Assembly (NCBI GenBank): GCA_015654825.1
Contig: JAATGE010000662.1
Location: 1 to 11,057 of the forward strand
Direction of reading: 5' to 3'
DNA from: Rhodospirillales bacterium
Lineage (GTDB): Bacteria; Pseudomonadota; Alphaproteobacteria; Acetobacterales; Acetobacteraceae
DNA: 11,057 bases
This document shows positions 1 to 7,390 of the stretch, in pieces. The translations under genes were made by a program, and so were the position numbers. Numbering within the stretch: the stretch's first letter is position 1; each line of letters opens with the position of its first letter. The notes under the pieces were generated by a model. That model had not been told where the DNA came from and did no database searches. It saw only the letters and a program-made list of their open reading frames with translations.

Positions 1-745
1 CCGCCGGCTGGGTCAGCAGCATGTCCGCCGTCTCGGTCGGCCGCAGCAGCTTGGCAATGCCGAAATCCAATAGCTTGGCATCGCCCTCCGGCGTTACCAG
101 CACATTGGACGGCTTGATGTCCCGATGCACGATCAGCCGCCGATGTGCATAGCTCAGCGCATCCAACACCTGGCGCACCAGTTCCACCCGACGATCGAGG
201 CTGGTTTCGCTGGTTCGGCAATCATCCGTAATACGTCGTCCGCGCACCAGCTCCAGCGCCAGATACGGGTGGCCCTCGGCGCTCATTCCTGCATCGTAAA
301 GCTGTGCGATATGCGGGTGCGAAAGGGCGGCCAGCACATCGCGCTCGCGCCGGAAACGCTGGCGGAACGGCCCCGCCAGCAACTCGGCATGCGGCAGCTT
401 CAGCGCCACCTCACGTTTTGGCCCATCGTCCTGGCGGGACGCACACCAGACCTGACCCATGCCGCCCTCGCCGAGCAGCGCTTCAAGCCGATACGGTCCC
501 ACCGTATCGCCGGCATGGAATCCCTCGTCTTCCGCCTCGGTTCGGATCGGCCCATCCAGGAAGGAACCGGTGCGCGAGGCCGCCGCCCCGCCCAGCACGC
601 GCGCCAACCACGGCCGGAACTCGGCATCGGGCCCGTCGAGCCCCTCCACCCAATCCGCGCGCTCCGGCTCCGGCAAATCCATGGCCGCATCCAGCAGCGC
701 GGAAAATCGCGGCCACTGCATCGGCGGACAGGGTAAACTAGACAT
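1..745 (-). CDS. Serine/threonine protein kinase (PknB-like), C-terminus beyond window edge
   Basis: Reading the minus strand from ATG at 745 gives an open frame of 248 residues that runs off the left edge. The kinase domain starts near residue 85. It shows a glycine-rich loop GEGGMG (92-97), the ATP-binding lysine in VALK (K116), the catalytic loop HRDIKPSN (D209) and DFG (227-229), so the N-lobe and catalytic centre look intact. The first ~85 residues are a non-kinase leader (for example DLPEPERADW) of the kind seen in proteobacterial kinases encoded next to ECF sigma genes. The activation segment and any transmembrane or sensor part lie outside the window. It follows the ECF sigma gene by 114 nt on the same strand. 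By family knowledge such kinases phosphorylate Ser/Thr, and some activate their partner sigma factor; that role here is inferred. The kinase call is secure, the substrate unknown. Confidence 0.95.
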   Translation of the reverse strand, partial: MSSLPCPPMQWPRFSALLDAAMDLPEPERADWVEGLDGPDAEFRPWLARVLGGAAASRTGSFLDGPIRTEAEDEGFHAGDTVGPYRLEALLGEGGMGQVWCASRQDDGPKREVALKLPHAELLAGPFRQRFRRERDVLAALSHPHIAQLYDAGMSAEGHPYLALELVRGRRITDDCRTSETSLDRRVELVRQVLDALSYAHRRLIVHRDIKPSNVLVTPEGDAKLLDFGIAKLLRPTETADMLLTQPA

Positions 746-859
746 GAATATGTTGGGCCATTTGTACGAGAGAACGGAGTTTTCCCGTCAAACCGGACAT
801 CCAGGCCGGAAAAAATCGCCCCGGCGCGCGCCCGCAGCCGCCAACCGAGCCGCCCTCTT

Positions 860-1387
860 TCATGCGCTGAGCATCGCCTGCAGCAGCAGCCGCGCCTTCT
901 CCCAGTCGCGCCGCACCGTGCGGTCGGTAACCCCCAGCGCCTCGCCGATTTCAGCTTCGCTGAAGCCGCCGAAATAGCGCATCTCCACAACGAGGCTGAG
1001 CCGCGGCTCCACCCGCGCCAGTTCCTGCAGCGCCTCATCCACGCGCAGCGGCTCGTCATCGCCGGCGACGGCATCGATCACCGCCGTGCTCAGCGTAATG
1101 CGCGCCATGTCGCCGCCATGCCGCAACGCCTGCCGTTCGCGCACCAGGTCGATCACCACGCTGCGCATGGCCCGGGACGCATAGGCAAGAAACTGCCCGG
1201 GCGATGCAGCCTTCAGCGCCGCGGCCCCGGTCACGCGCAAATAGGCGTCATTCACCAACCCGGTTGTGTCGAGCAACGTATGCGGGCCGCTGCGCCGCAG
1301 GCGCGCGCGCGCCAACTGCTTCAGGTCCGGATACAGCCCAGACCAGAGCGATTCCAGCGCTGCCGCCTCGTCCTTTCCTTGCATCAT
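860..1387 (-). CDS. ECF-type RNA polymerase sigma factor (TIGR02999-like)
   Basis: A 175-residue protein that would direct RNA polymerase to a specific promoter set. Region 2 covers roughly residues 10-90 (LLDTTGLVNDAYLRV, then FLAYASRAMRSVVIDLVRER). Region 4 covers roughly 115-172 and holds the helix-turn-helix EAEIGEALGVTDRTVRRDWEKAR. The LLDTTGLVNDAYLR stretch is typical of the ECF group with short sigmas next to Ser/Thr kinases (PF07638/TIGR02999 type). I chose ATG 1387 because GGGA lies 5 nt upstream on the minus strand; the frame stays open upstream to a TTG at 1435. No anti-sigma gene lies beside it. The next gene downstream is the kinase, so control by phosphorylation rather than by an anti-sigma factor is plausible (inference from studied ECF/kinase pairs). 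The family is clear, the regulon unknown. Confidence 0.93.
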   Translation of the reverse strand: MMQGKDEAAALESLWSGLYPDLKQLARARLRRSGPHTLLDTTGLVNDAYLRVTGAAALKAASPGQFLAYASRAMRSVVIDLVRERQALRHGGDMARITLSTAVIDAVAGDDEPLRVDEALQELARVEPRLSLVVEMRYFGGFSEAEIGEALGVTDRTVRRDWEKARLLLQAMLSA

Positions 1388-1519
1388 CGTTGTCCCGCGG
1401 CACGGATCGGCACCGGCAGCGCGGTCTGCGGCCAACCCGCCATAACCTTACGGACCGGTGGGATTCGGAAGCAAGGCCGCGGCGTCGTTCCCGCGATCCC
1501 AGTCATTCCTGCTTCGTCC

Positions 1520-1543
1520 GCAAAACCGCATGTCCGGTTTTGC
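1520..1543. promoter_or_regulatory. 9-bp perfect inverted repeat in the divergent control region
   Basis: GCAAAACCG (1520-1528) is followed by a 6-nt spacer and its exact complement CGGTTTTGC (1535-1543). It lies between the divergent sigma gene (start 1387) and the short AraC gene (start 1629), so it could be an operator or a short hairpin. No run of T follows, so an intrinsic terminator is unlikely. The 241-nt region 1388-1628 contains no convincing sigma-70 promoter that I can name and no other credible gene. Confidence 0.35.
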
Positions 1544-1628
1544 CCACGGGATGCGTCTGTAGGGGTGGCGGGTAATGCAGGCCGACGTCAGCCATCCCAA
1601 CCGCCCCAAACATCAAGGGAGACGAACT

Positions 1629-2078
1629 GTGGAGCTCGCCTATCACCAGCCCCTTGCGATGGCGCAGTTCGGCGGCGCGACAACGTTTCGGCGCCCGGAG
1701 CCTATCCCCCCGCGCGGCGAGATACTGCGCCGTCGCCGTGTCGATTTGATCCGCGACTACGTCGACCAGAACCTGGCAAACCCCGATTTGGACGCCCCGG
1801 GTACGGCGCGGACCCTCGGCATGTCGGTACGTTCGCTGCACCTCGCCCTCGCCGACAGCGGCGAGAGCTTCGGCCAGTTGCTGCAGCGCCGCCGGCTGGA
1901 AACATGCTGCGCCCTGCTGTCCCGTCCAGATGCCGGCACCAGTGTCGCAGACATCGCCTTTGGCTGCGGTTTCAACAGCCTTTCCAGCTTCTACCGGGCC
2001 TTCCGCCGCCTGCGTGGCGCCTGCCCCCGCGATCTGCGCAGTGCCGCCGACTTCCCCGGCCTGGCCCTCGCCGCCTGA
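1629..2078 (+). CDS. Short AraC-family transcriptional regulator, DNA-binding domain only
   Basis: A 149-residue protein consisting almost entirely of an AraC/XylS double helix-turn-helix (residues ~38-138). The second helix-turn-helix carries the family hallmark SVADIAFGCGFNSLSSFYRAFRR (106-127), with a conserved GESFGQLLQRRRLE before it. No cupin-like sensor domain precedes it: the first ~35 residues are low-complexity and unlike known ligand-binding folds. Start: GTG 1629 has AGGGAGA about 6 nt upstream. The in-frame ATG at 1575 would add 18 residues without a good ribosome site. The DNA-binding part is about 50% identical by eye to that of the full-length regulator at 7609-8565. It sits upstream of and co-directional with the exporter operon but is separated from it by a repeat pair, so it probably has its own transcript. 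Lacking a sensor it may be constitutive, act by its abundance, or compete for the paralogue's sites (inference). Confidence 0.85.
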   Translation: MELAYHQPLAMAQFGGATTFRRPEPIPPRGEILRRRRVDLIRDYVDQNLANPDLDAPGTARTLGMSVRSLHLALADSGESFGQLLQRRRLETCCALLSRPDAGTSVADIAFGCGFNSLSSFYRAFRRLRGACPRDLRSAADFPGLALAA

Positions 2079-2107
2079 ATCGCCCTGCCGTTGCGCCGAG
2101 GTCAGGA

Positions 2108-2305
2108 AAGGCCAGGGCTCTGCCCTCGACCCGCTGGGGCCCGTTGGCTCCAGACCCCATTAGCGCTGCGCGGCTTCCCCTTGGCTTCCGGGCGAAGCCT
2201 GTAAATGTCATCGATTTTTCGGGCTTCGCCGTTTCCGCCGACGATTCTTAATTAATGGGGTCTGGGGACTTGTCCCCAGCGGGTCCAGGGCAGAGCCCTG
2301 GCCTT
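2108..2305. repeat. Inverted pair of two-hairpin repeat units (upstream of exporter operon)
   Basis: The left unit (2108-2160, plus orientation) and right unit (2254-2305, minus orientation) are inverted copies around a ~93-nt spacer. The outer ~32 bp of the arms pair with a single mismatch at 2127. Each unit holds hairpin 1 (CCAGGGC/GCCCTGG, loop TCT or its complement) and hairpin 2 (CTGGGG.../...CCCCAG). In the left unit hairpin 2 is CTGGGGCC-CGTT-GGCTCCAG, with one G-T wobble; in the right unit it is CTGGGGAC-TT-GTCCCCAG. The spacer has a further 9-bp inverted repeat, GGCGAAGCC (2191-2199) with GGCTTCGCC (2222-2230). The pair lies 29 nt after the short AraC stop. It may end transcription or stabilise the mRNA end. 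The 2079-2470 stretch otherwise holds only the leader ORF and the yhiI ribosome site. Confidence 0.85.
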
Positions 2306-2385
2306 GCTTCGCGACGCTTAGCCCACATTGATCCAGGGCAACGCGCGCAACCCGCATCCACGCCAAAATTCGCGTCGGAGGTCAC

Positions 2386-2469
2386 ATGCTGCCTGAGATT
2401 TTCGTCGCCGAACTCGCCCGCACGTCGCCGCCCAACGCCGATACCTCGCCGTCCGGAAGGGCAATCTGA
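2386..2469 (+). CDS. Possible 27-residue leader ORF coupled to yhiI
   Basis: ATG 2386 has an ideal Shine-Dalgarno GGAGG at 2377-2381, 4 nt upstream. It opens a 27-codon frame (starts MLPEIFVAELARTSPP, ends SGRAI) that stops with TGA at 2467-2469. The next gene starts with GTG at 2471, one base later (TGA-C-GTG). This spacing is typical of translational coupling, and the yhiI ribosome site (GGAAGG, 2455-2460) lies inside this ORF, so translating ribosomes could affect its use. The peptide has no signal, membrane segment or obvious run of a regulatory amino acid, and I do not recognise it. It could also be a chance frame or the decayed start of a lost gene. The strong ribosome site and junction are seen; expression is inferred. 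Confidence 0.45.
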   Translation: MLPEIFVAELARTSPPNADTSPSGRAI

Positions 2470-2470
2470 C

Positions 2471-3511
2471 GTGAACCTGGAGAAGCAGCTCGACCTCGCG
2501 CCGCCCACCCACTCGCCGGCGCCGCCGCCACCGCGGCAACGCCGCGCCACCGGCCGCCTCGCGCTGCTCGCGCTGCTCGTGGTGGGCGCCGGTGGTGGCG
2601 GCGCCTGGTGGTGGACGCATCGCCCGCCCCCGCTTCCCGCCGGCATTCTCGCCAGCAACGGCCGGCTTGAAATGGACGAGATCGACATCCAGACCAAGTT
2701 CGCCGGCCGCGTGAAGGAAATCATGGTCGACGAAGGCGATGCGGTGCGGCCCGGCCAGGTGCTGGCGCGCATGGATGTCGCGGACCTCAATGCCGAGCTG
2801 GCGCGCGCCGAGGCGATGATCGCGCAGGCCGAGCAGACGATTGCGCAGGGCCGTGCCGATCTGGTGCAGGCCGGCACCACCGTCACCCTCATGCAGCGCG
2901 AAGTCGCGCGCACCACCACCCTGCTGCCCAAGGGCTTCGCAACCCAGCAGACCCTGGATCAGCAGCGCCAGCAGCTGGATGCCGGTACCGCCGGCGCGCA
3001 TTCCGTCGAAGCCCGAATCCAGGCGGCGGAAGCGTCGCGTGACGCGGCGCGCCAGGACGCCGCCCTGGTCAGCGTGAATATTGCCGACAATACGCTGGTC
3101 GCGCCGAAGACCGGGCTGATCCAGTACCGGCTCGCCAATCTCGGCGAGGTGCTACCCGCCGGCGGCAAGGTCTACACGCTGCTCGATACGCACTATGCCT
3201 ACATGGACGTGTTCCTGCCGACCGAGGAAGCGGGGCTGGCGCAGCCCGGCCGCGAGGCGCGGATCGTGCTGGACGCGCGCCCGGGCCACGCTTTGCCGGC
3301 CCACGTAGTCTTCCTGGCGGACCAGAATCAGTTCACGCCGAAGATGGTCGAAACCCGCACCGAACGCGACAAACTGATGTTCCGCGTCCGGGTCCGCGTC
3401 GATGAGGCGGCGCTCGCCACCGGCGCGGTGCAGGCTGGACTGCCCGGTATTGCGTATATCCGGGCGGATCCGGCCGCCACTTGGCCGGATGTCGCGCGCA
3501 CCGCGCCGTGA
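2471..3511 (+). CDS. yhiI: HlyD-family periplasmic adaptor (membrane-fusion protein), YhiI-like
   Basis: A 346-residue adaptor expected to be anchored in the inner membrane and to span the periplasm, linking the ABC transporter encoded downstream to an outer-membrane exit. A proline-rich cytoplasmic tail (1-27) precedes one membrane segment (~29-48, rich in Leu/Val/Gly, ending WWW). A biotinyl-lipoyl-like half follows (~70-103: FAGRVKEIMVDEGDAVRPGQ), then a long Ala/Gln-rich coiled coil (~105-205) and the second lipoyl half plus beta-barrel (NTLVAPKTGLIQYRLANLGE, then QFTPKMVETRTERDKLMFRV). These stretches match what I recall of E. coli YhiI (about 355 residues). I chose GTG 2471 for GGAAGG 10 nt upstream and because the frame further upstream only translates repeat DNA. 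It is the first long gene of the operon; rbbA starts 37 nt after its stop. The transported substrate is unknown. Confidence 0.9.
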   Translation: MNLEKQLDLAPPTHSPAPPPPRQRRATGRLALLALLVVGAGGGGAWWWTHRPPPLPAGILASNGRLEMDEIDIQTKFAGRVKEIMVDEGDAVRPGQVLARMDVADLNAELARAEAMIAQAEQTIAQGRADLVQAGTTVTLMQREVARTTTLLPKGFATQQTLDQQRQQLDAGTAGAHSVEARIQAAEASRDAARQDAALVSVNIADNTLVAPKTGLIQYRLANLGEVLPAGGKVYTLLDTHYAYMDVFLPTEEAGLAQPGREARIVLDARPGHALPAHVVFLADQNQFTPKMVETRTERDKLMFRVRVRVDEAALATGAVQAGLPGIAYIRADPAATWPDVARTAP

Positions 3512-3548
3512 ACAGGGCCGCGTCGTTCCCGCACGATACCTTCCCGCC

Positions 3549-6263
3549 ATGAACGGCACTTACGTCGCCACCCTGAGCCACGTCAGCCATCGTTACGGCC
3601 ACACGGCGGCGCTGCACGATGTGAGCCTGGCGGTTCCTTCCGGAATCGTCATGGGCCTGATTGGCCCCGATGGCGTCGGCAAGTCCACGCTGCTTGGCTT
3701 GCTGGCGGGCGCCAAGCAACTGCAGCAAGGCGGCGTGGAGGTGCTCGGCGGAGACATGGCGCTGGTGGCGCACCGCGACGCGGTGTGTGCGCGCATCGCC
3801 TACATGCCGCAGGGCCTCGGCAAGAATCTGTATCCCGACCTGAGCGTGCACGAGAACATCGACTTCTTCGCGCGCCTGTTCGGCCAGGGTGCCGCGGAGC
3901 GCGCGCAACGCATCGCGACGCTGCTGCACGCCACCGGTCTCGCGCCGTTTTCGGACCGGCCGGCGGGCAAACTCTCCGGCGGCATGCGCCAAAAGCTCGG
4001 CCTGTGCTGTGCCCTGATCCACGACCCCGACCTGCTGATCCTGGACGAACCCACCACCGGCGTGGACCCGCTCAGCCGTCGCCAGTTCTGGGAACTGATC
4101 GGCCGGATGCACAACGACCGCCCGACCATGACAGTGCTGGTGGCAACCGCCTACATGGAGGAGGCAGAGCGTTTTGATCTGCTGGCCGCGATGAATGGCG
4201 GGCGCGTGCTGGCCACGGGTACTCCGGCGGCGCTGCGCCAACAGACCGGTGCGGCGACGATCGAAGAAGCATTCACCGCCCTGACCACCGGTGGCGCTCC
4301 GCCGCCGAAGCTGATCATTCCGCCGCGCGAGGCGCGCCACACCGACCTGGCGATCGAAGCACGGAATCTGACGCGTCGGTTCGGCGATTTCACCGCCGTG
4401 GACCGTGTGGACTTCGCCATCGAGCGCGGCGAGATCTTCGGCTTTCTCGGCAGCAACGGCTGCGGCAAGACAACGACGATGAAAATGCTGTGCGGCTTGC
4501 TGCCGGCGACGGAAGGCGAAGCCACCCTGTTCGGCCGCACGGTGGACGCGCGCGATATCGATTTGCGCCGCCGCGTCGGCTACATGAGCCAATCGTTCTC
4601 GCTGTGGACGGAACTCACCGTGCAGCAGAACCTGGCGCTGCACGCGCGCCTGTTCCAATTGCCGGTCGACTACGCGGCCACGCGCATCAAGCAGCTGATC
4701 GACCGGTTCGGTCTCACGGAATACCGCGATACGGAGGCCGGGGATTTACCGCTCGGCCTGCGCCAGCGCCTGTCGCTGGCGGTAGCCGTGGTGCATGAAC
4801 CCGATCTGCTGATCCTGGACGAGCCGACATCGGGCGTGGATCCGGTGGCGCGCGATGCGTTCTGGGCCGAGCTTGGCGAATTGTCGCGCACGCAGGGTGT
4901 GACGATTTTCGTCTCGACCCATTTCATGAACGAAGCGGCGCGTTGCGACCGGATTTCGCTGATGCACGCCGGCCGCGTGCTGGCCACCGGCACGCCGGCC
5001 CAGTTGGTCGCCGCGCGCCACGCAACGTCGCTCGAAGAGGCATTCATCCGCTATCTGGAGGAAGTGACGCCGCCCGAGCAAGTGGCGCCCCCGCTAGCCC
5101 CTTCCAACGTACCGGCGCGTGAAGCCGCCAAATCGGTGGGCGGCGCGCGCGCGCGTATCACCGCCTATGCGCTGCGCGAAACACTGGAATTGTGGCGCGA
5201 CCCGGTGCGCCTGGGCTTCGCCGTACTCGGAACATTATTCCTGATGCTCGTGCTTGGCTTCGGATTGAATACCGACGTCGAGCATTTGGCGTTCGCCGCG
5301 ATGGATCGCGACAACACGCCCGAAAGCCGTGCCTACCTGGAGGAAATGCGCGGCTCGCGCTATTTTGACGAGCACACGCCGCTGCACAATTACGCCGCCA
5401 TGGCCGAGCGCATGGCCAGCGGCGAGTTGAAGGTGGCAGTGGAGTTGCCCCCGGGATTCGGCCGCGACCTGCGCCGCGGACGGCCCGTCGAGGTAGGCGC
5501 CTGGATCAACGGCGCGATGCCGTTCCACGCTGAAACCGCGCGCGGCTATCTCGAGGGTGTCCACGCCATCTTTCTGCGCGACATGGCCTTGGCGAACGGC
5601 GCCAGCACTTCGACCGGTGCAGCAACGATCGAAACCCGCTTTATCTACAACCAGGATTTCCGTAGCGCCGAGGCCATGGTGCCCGGCGTGATGGCGCTAC
5701 TACTGGCGCTGATCCCGGCAATCCTGATGGCGCTGGCCGTGGTGCGGGAAAAGGAACTCGGGTCGATCACAAATCTGTATGTGACACCGACCAGGCGGGT
5801 GGAATTCGTGGTGGGCAAGCTGATGCCCTATATCGGCATCGCTTTCGTGGATTTCTGTTTCCTGGTAACAATGAGCGTGGTGATCTTCGATGTGCCGCTG
5901 AAGGGCAGCATGCCGACGCTGGCGCTCGGCGCGTTGATCTATGTGGCCGCCACCACCTGCTACGGATTGCTGATTTCCGTATTCGCCAGCACGCAGATCG
6001 CCGCCCTGTTCGGCACCGCCATCCTGACCTTCATGCCGGCGATGCAATTCTCCGGCATGCTAACGCCGGTATCGGCGCTGACCGGCATGGGCTGGGTGAT
6101 GGGCCGGCTGTTCCCGATGAGCTATTTCCTGCCCGTATCGGTTGGCGTGTTCACCAAATCGCTCGGGCTGGCGGCGCTGGCGCCGCAACTGTTCTTCCTT
6201 GCACTGTTCGTACCCGCACTGCTGGTGCTCAGCGTCAATATGCTGCGGAAACAGGAATTATGA
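3549..6263 (+). CDS. rbbA: RbbA-like fusion: two ABC ATPase domains plus ABC-2 permease
   Basis: A 904-residue fusion of nearly the length of E. coli RbbA (about 911). ATPase 1: Walker A GPDGVGKST (39-47), MPQGLGKNLY (Q88), signature LSGGM (142-146), Walker B LLILDEPTT (162-170). ATPase 2: Walker A GSNGCGKTT (301-309), signature position LPLGLRQRL (400-408), Walker B LLILDEPTS (420-428), switch His H458. The permease half has TM1 ~555-573, a periplasmic loop ~574-705, then about five segments to 900, with VVREKELGSITNLYVTPT after TM2, a hallmark of ABC-2 exporters. E. coli RbbA was described as a ribosome-bound ATPase, yet the protein is built as a transporter. With YhiI- and YhhJ-type partners here an exporter role is the simpler reading. 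Start: ATG 3549 matches the family N-terminus although its ribosome site is weak; ATG 3489 overlapping yhiI is an alternative. The stop overlaps the yhhJ start. Confidence 0.94.
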   Translation: MNGTYVATLSHVSHRYGHTAALHDVSLAVPSGIVMGLIGPDGVGKSTLLGLLAGAKQLQQGGVEVLGGDMALVAHRDAVCARIAYMPQGLGKNLYPDLSVHENIDFFARLFGQGAAERAQRIATLLHATGLAPFSDRPAGKLSGGMRQKLGLCCALIHDPDLLILDEPTTGVDPLSRRQFWELIGRMHNDRPTMTVLVATAYMEEAERFDLLAAMNGGRVLATGTPAALRQQTGAATIEEAFTALTTGGAPPPKLIIPPREARHTDLAIEARNLTRRFGDFTAVDRVDFAIERGEIFGFLGSNGCGKTTTMKMLCGLLPATEGEATLFGRTVDARDIDLRRRVGYMSQSFSLWTELTVQQNLALHARLFQLPVDYAATRIKQLIDRFGLTEYRDTEAGDLPLGLRQRLSLAVAVVHEPDLLILDEPTSGVDPVARDAFWAELGELSRTQGVTIFVSTHFMNEAARCDRISLMHAGRVLATGTPAQLVAARHATSLEEAFIRYLEEVTPPEQVAPPLAPSNVPAREAAKSVGGARARITAYALRETLELWRDPVRLGFAVLGTLFLMLVLGFGLNTDVEHLAFAAMDRDNTPESRAYLEEMRGSRYFDEHTPLHNYAAMAERMASGELKVAVELPPGFGRDLRRGRPVEVGAWINGAMPFHAETARGYLEGVHAIFLRDMALANGASTSTGAATIETRFIYNQDFRSAEAMVPGVMALLLALIPAILMALAVVREKELGSITNLYVTPTRRVEFVVGKLMPYIGIAFVDFCFLVTMSVVIFDVPLKGSMPTLALGALIYVAATTCYGLLISVFASTQIAALFGTAILTFMPAMQFSGMLTPVSALTGMGWVMGRLFPMSYFLPVSVGVFTKSLGLAALAPQLFFLALFVPALLVLSVNMLRKQEL

Positions 6264-7390
6264 ATCGCCGCCTGTCCAACATCTATTGGCTCGGCGCCAA
6301 GGAGATCCGCAGCTTCCTGCACGACCGCGTGCTGCTCGCGTTAATCGTCTACGCCTTCTCGCTGGCCGTGATCGCCATGGCACAAAGTGTCGCGCAGGAG
6401 TTGCACAACGCCTCCATCGCGGTGGCGGACGAGGATCATTCGGAACTTTCGCGCGCCATCTCGCAGGCATTCCTGGCGCCCTATTTCAAGCCCGCGACAG
6501 CGATCACGCCGGCCGAGATTGAACCCAGGATGGATGCCGCGAAGGACACGTTCGCGCTGGATATCCCACCCCATTTTGAACGCGACGTGCTGGCCGGCCG
6601 CATGCCCGCAATCGCGGTCAATGCCGATGCGACCGCCGCCATGCAGGCCGGCATCGGCACCGGCTATATCGAGCAGATCGTCAACGACGAAATTGCCCGC
6701 GTGGTCAACCGCCAGCCCGCCCCGCAGAACGGCCCGGTCGCCCTGACGACGCGCATATTGTATAATCCCAATACCAGCTCCGCCTGGTTCATGGGCGTCA
6801 TGGGTATCGTCAACAACGTAACGATGCTGGCAATCATACTGTCCGGCGCAGCGGTACTCCGCGAACGCGAGCACGGCACCATCGATCATCTGCTGGTGAT
6901 GCCGCTCACACCGCTCGAAATCGCGCTGGCGAAGATCTGGGCGAACGGAATGATCATCATGGTCGCCGTCGCTTTGTCGCTAACGCTGGTTGTGCAGGCG
7001 CTGCTCGGCATCCCGATCAACGGCTCGGTGCCGTTATTCATGTGCGGCGTCATGCTGTACCTGTTTTTTGCCACCGCCATCGGCATCTTTCTGTCCACCA
7101 TCGCCCGTACCATGCCGCAACTTGGGCTTCTCTACATGCTCGTGGCGGTGCCGATGAACGTTCTCTCCGGCAGCAATACGCCGCTGGAGAGCATGCCGCG
7201 CGCGCTGCAAATCATCATGCAGATCTCGCCGAGCACCCATTTCGTCAGCTTCGCACAATCGATTCTGTATCGGGGTGCTGGGTTCGCGGTCGTCTGGCCC
7301 GATTTTTTGGCGACCGGGGCGGTGGGGCTCGTGGTATTCGTTCTGGCACTGGTAAGGTTTCGCGGCTCGATGGTCGCCGCGGCAGGGTAG
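6260..7390 (+). CDS. yhhJ: ABC-2 type transporter permease, YhhJ-like
   Basis: A 376-residue inner-membrane permease, close to the length of E. coli YhhJ (about 375). TM1 is ~24-42, followed by a large periplasmic domain (~43-175) and about five further segments (near 178-198, 230-250, 262-282, 290-310 and 350-368). After TM2 it has AVLREREHGTIDHLLVMPLTPLE, the cytoplasmic coupling motif of ABC-2 permeases, and later SGSNTPLESMP, typical of this family. Its ATG lies inside the last codons of rbbA (ATGA overlap, 4 nt) with AGGA just upstream, so translation is coupled. It presumably pairs with the RbbA permease half to form the channel, powered by the RbbA ATPases, with YhiI as adaptor. It has no ATPase of its own. 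The repeat pair starts at the base after its stop codon and probably marks the operon end. Confidence 0.93.
   Translation: MNRRLSNIYWLGAKEIRSFLHDRVLLALIVYAFSLAVIAMAQSVAQELHNASIAVADEDHSELSRAISQAFLAPYFKPATAITPAEIEPRMDAAKDTFALDIPPHFERDVLAGRMPAIAVNADATAAMQAGIGTGYIEQIVNDEIARVVNRQPAPQNGPVALTTRILYNPNTSSAWFMGVMGIVNNVTMLAIILSGAAVLREREHGTIDHLLVMPLTPLEIALAKIWANGMIIMVAVALSLTLVVQALLGIPINGSVPLFMCGVMLYLFFATAIGIFLSTIARTMPQLGLLYMLVAVPMNVLSGSNTPLESMPRALQIIMQISPSTHFVSFAQSILYRGAGFAVVWPDFLATGAVGLVVFVLALVRFRGSMVAAAG

Noticed and set aside
746..859. ECF-type promoter upstream of the kinase
   Set aside because: GGGAAAAC and TCGTA on the minus strand resemble ECF -35/-10 elements, but their spacing is far too short.
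400..1074. Minus-strand frame of 224 codons spanning the kinase and sigma genes
   Set aside because: It is a different frame from both real genes, which show intact catalytic and helix-turn-helix motifs.
1118..2251. Plus-strand open frame of 377 codons across the sigma gene, control region and AraC gene
   Set aside because: It overlaps two genes with strong family motifs in other frames. The translation is Pro/Arg-rich without domains.
2255..2470. N-terminal extension of the HlyD-like protein from ATG 2255
   Set aside because: The first 72 codons translate the repeat unit and leader region. GTG 2471 has a ribosome site and gives the family's usual N-terminus with a membrane anchor.
1486..3533. 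CGTCGTTCCCGC near 1487 and again near 3520
   Set aside because: A 12-base GC-rich match in unrelated contexts, one of them in the yhiI-rbbA gap. This is within chance expectation for the window.
3333..4658. Long minus-strand open frame (441 codons) opposite yhiI/rbbA
   Set aside because: It lies antisense to clearly conserved RbbA sequence and is rich in Arg/His/Gln as expected for a shadow frame in GC-rich DNA. It has no recognisable domain.
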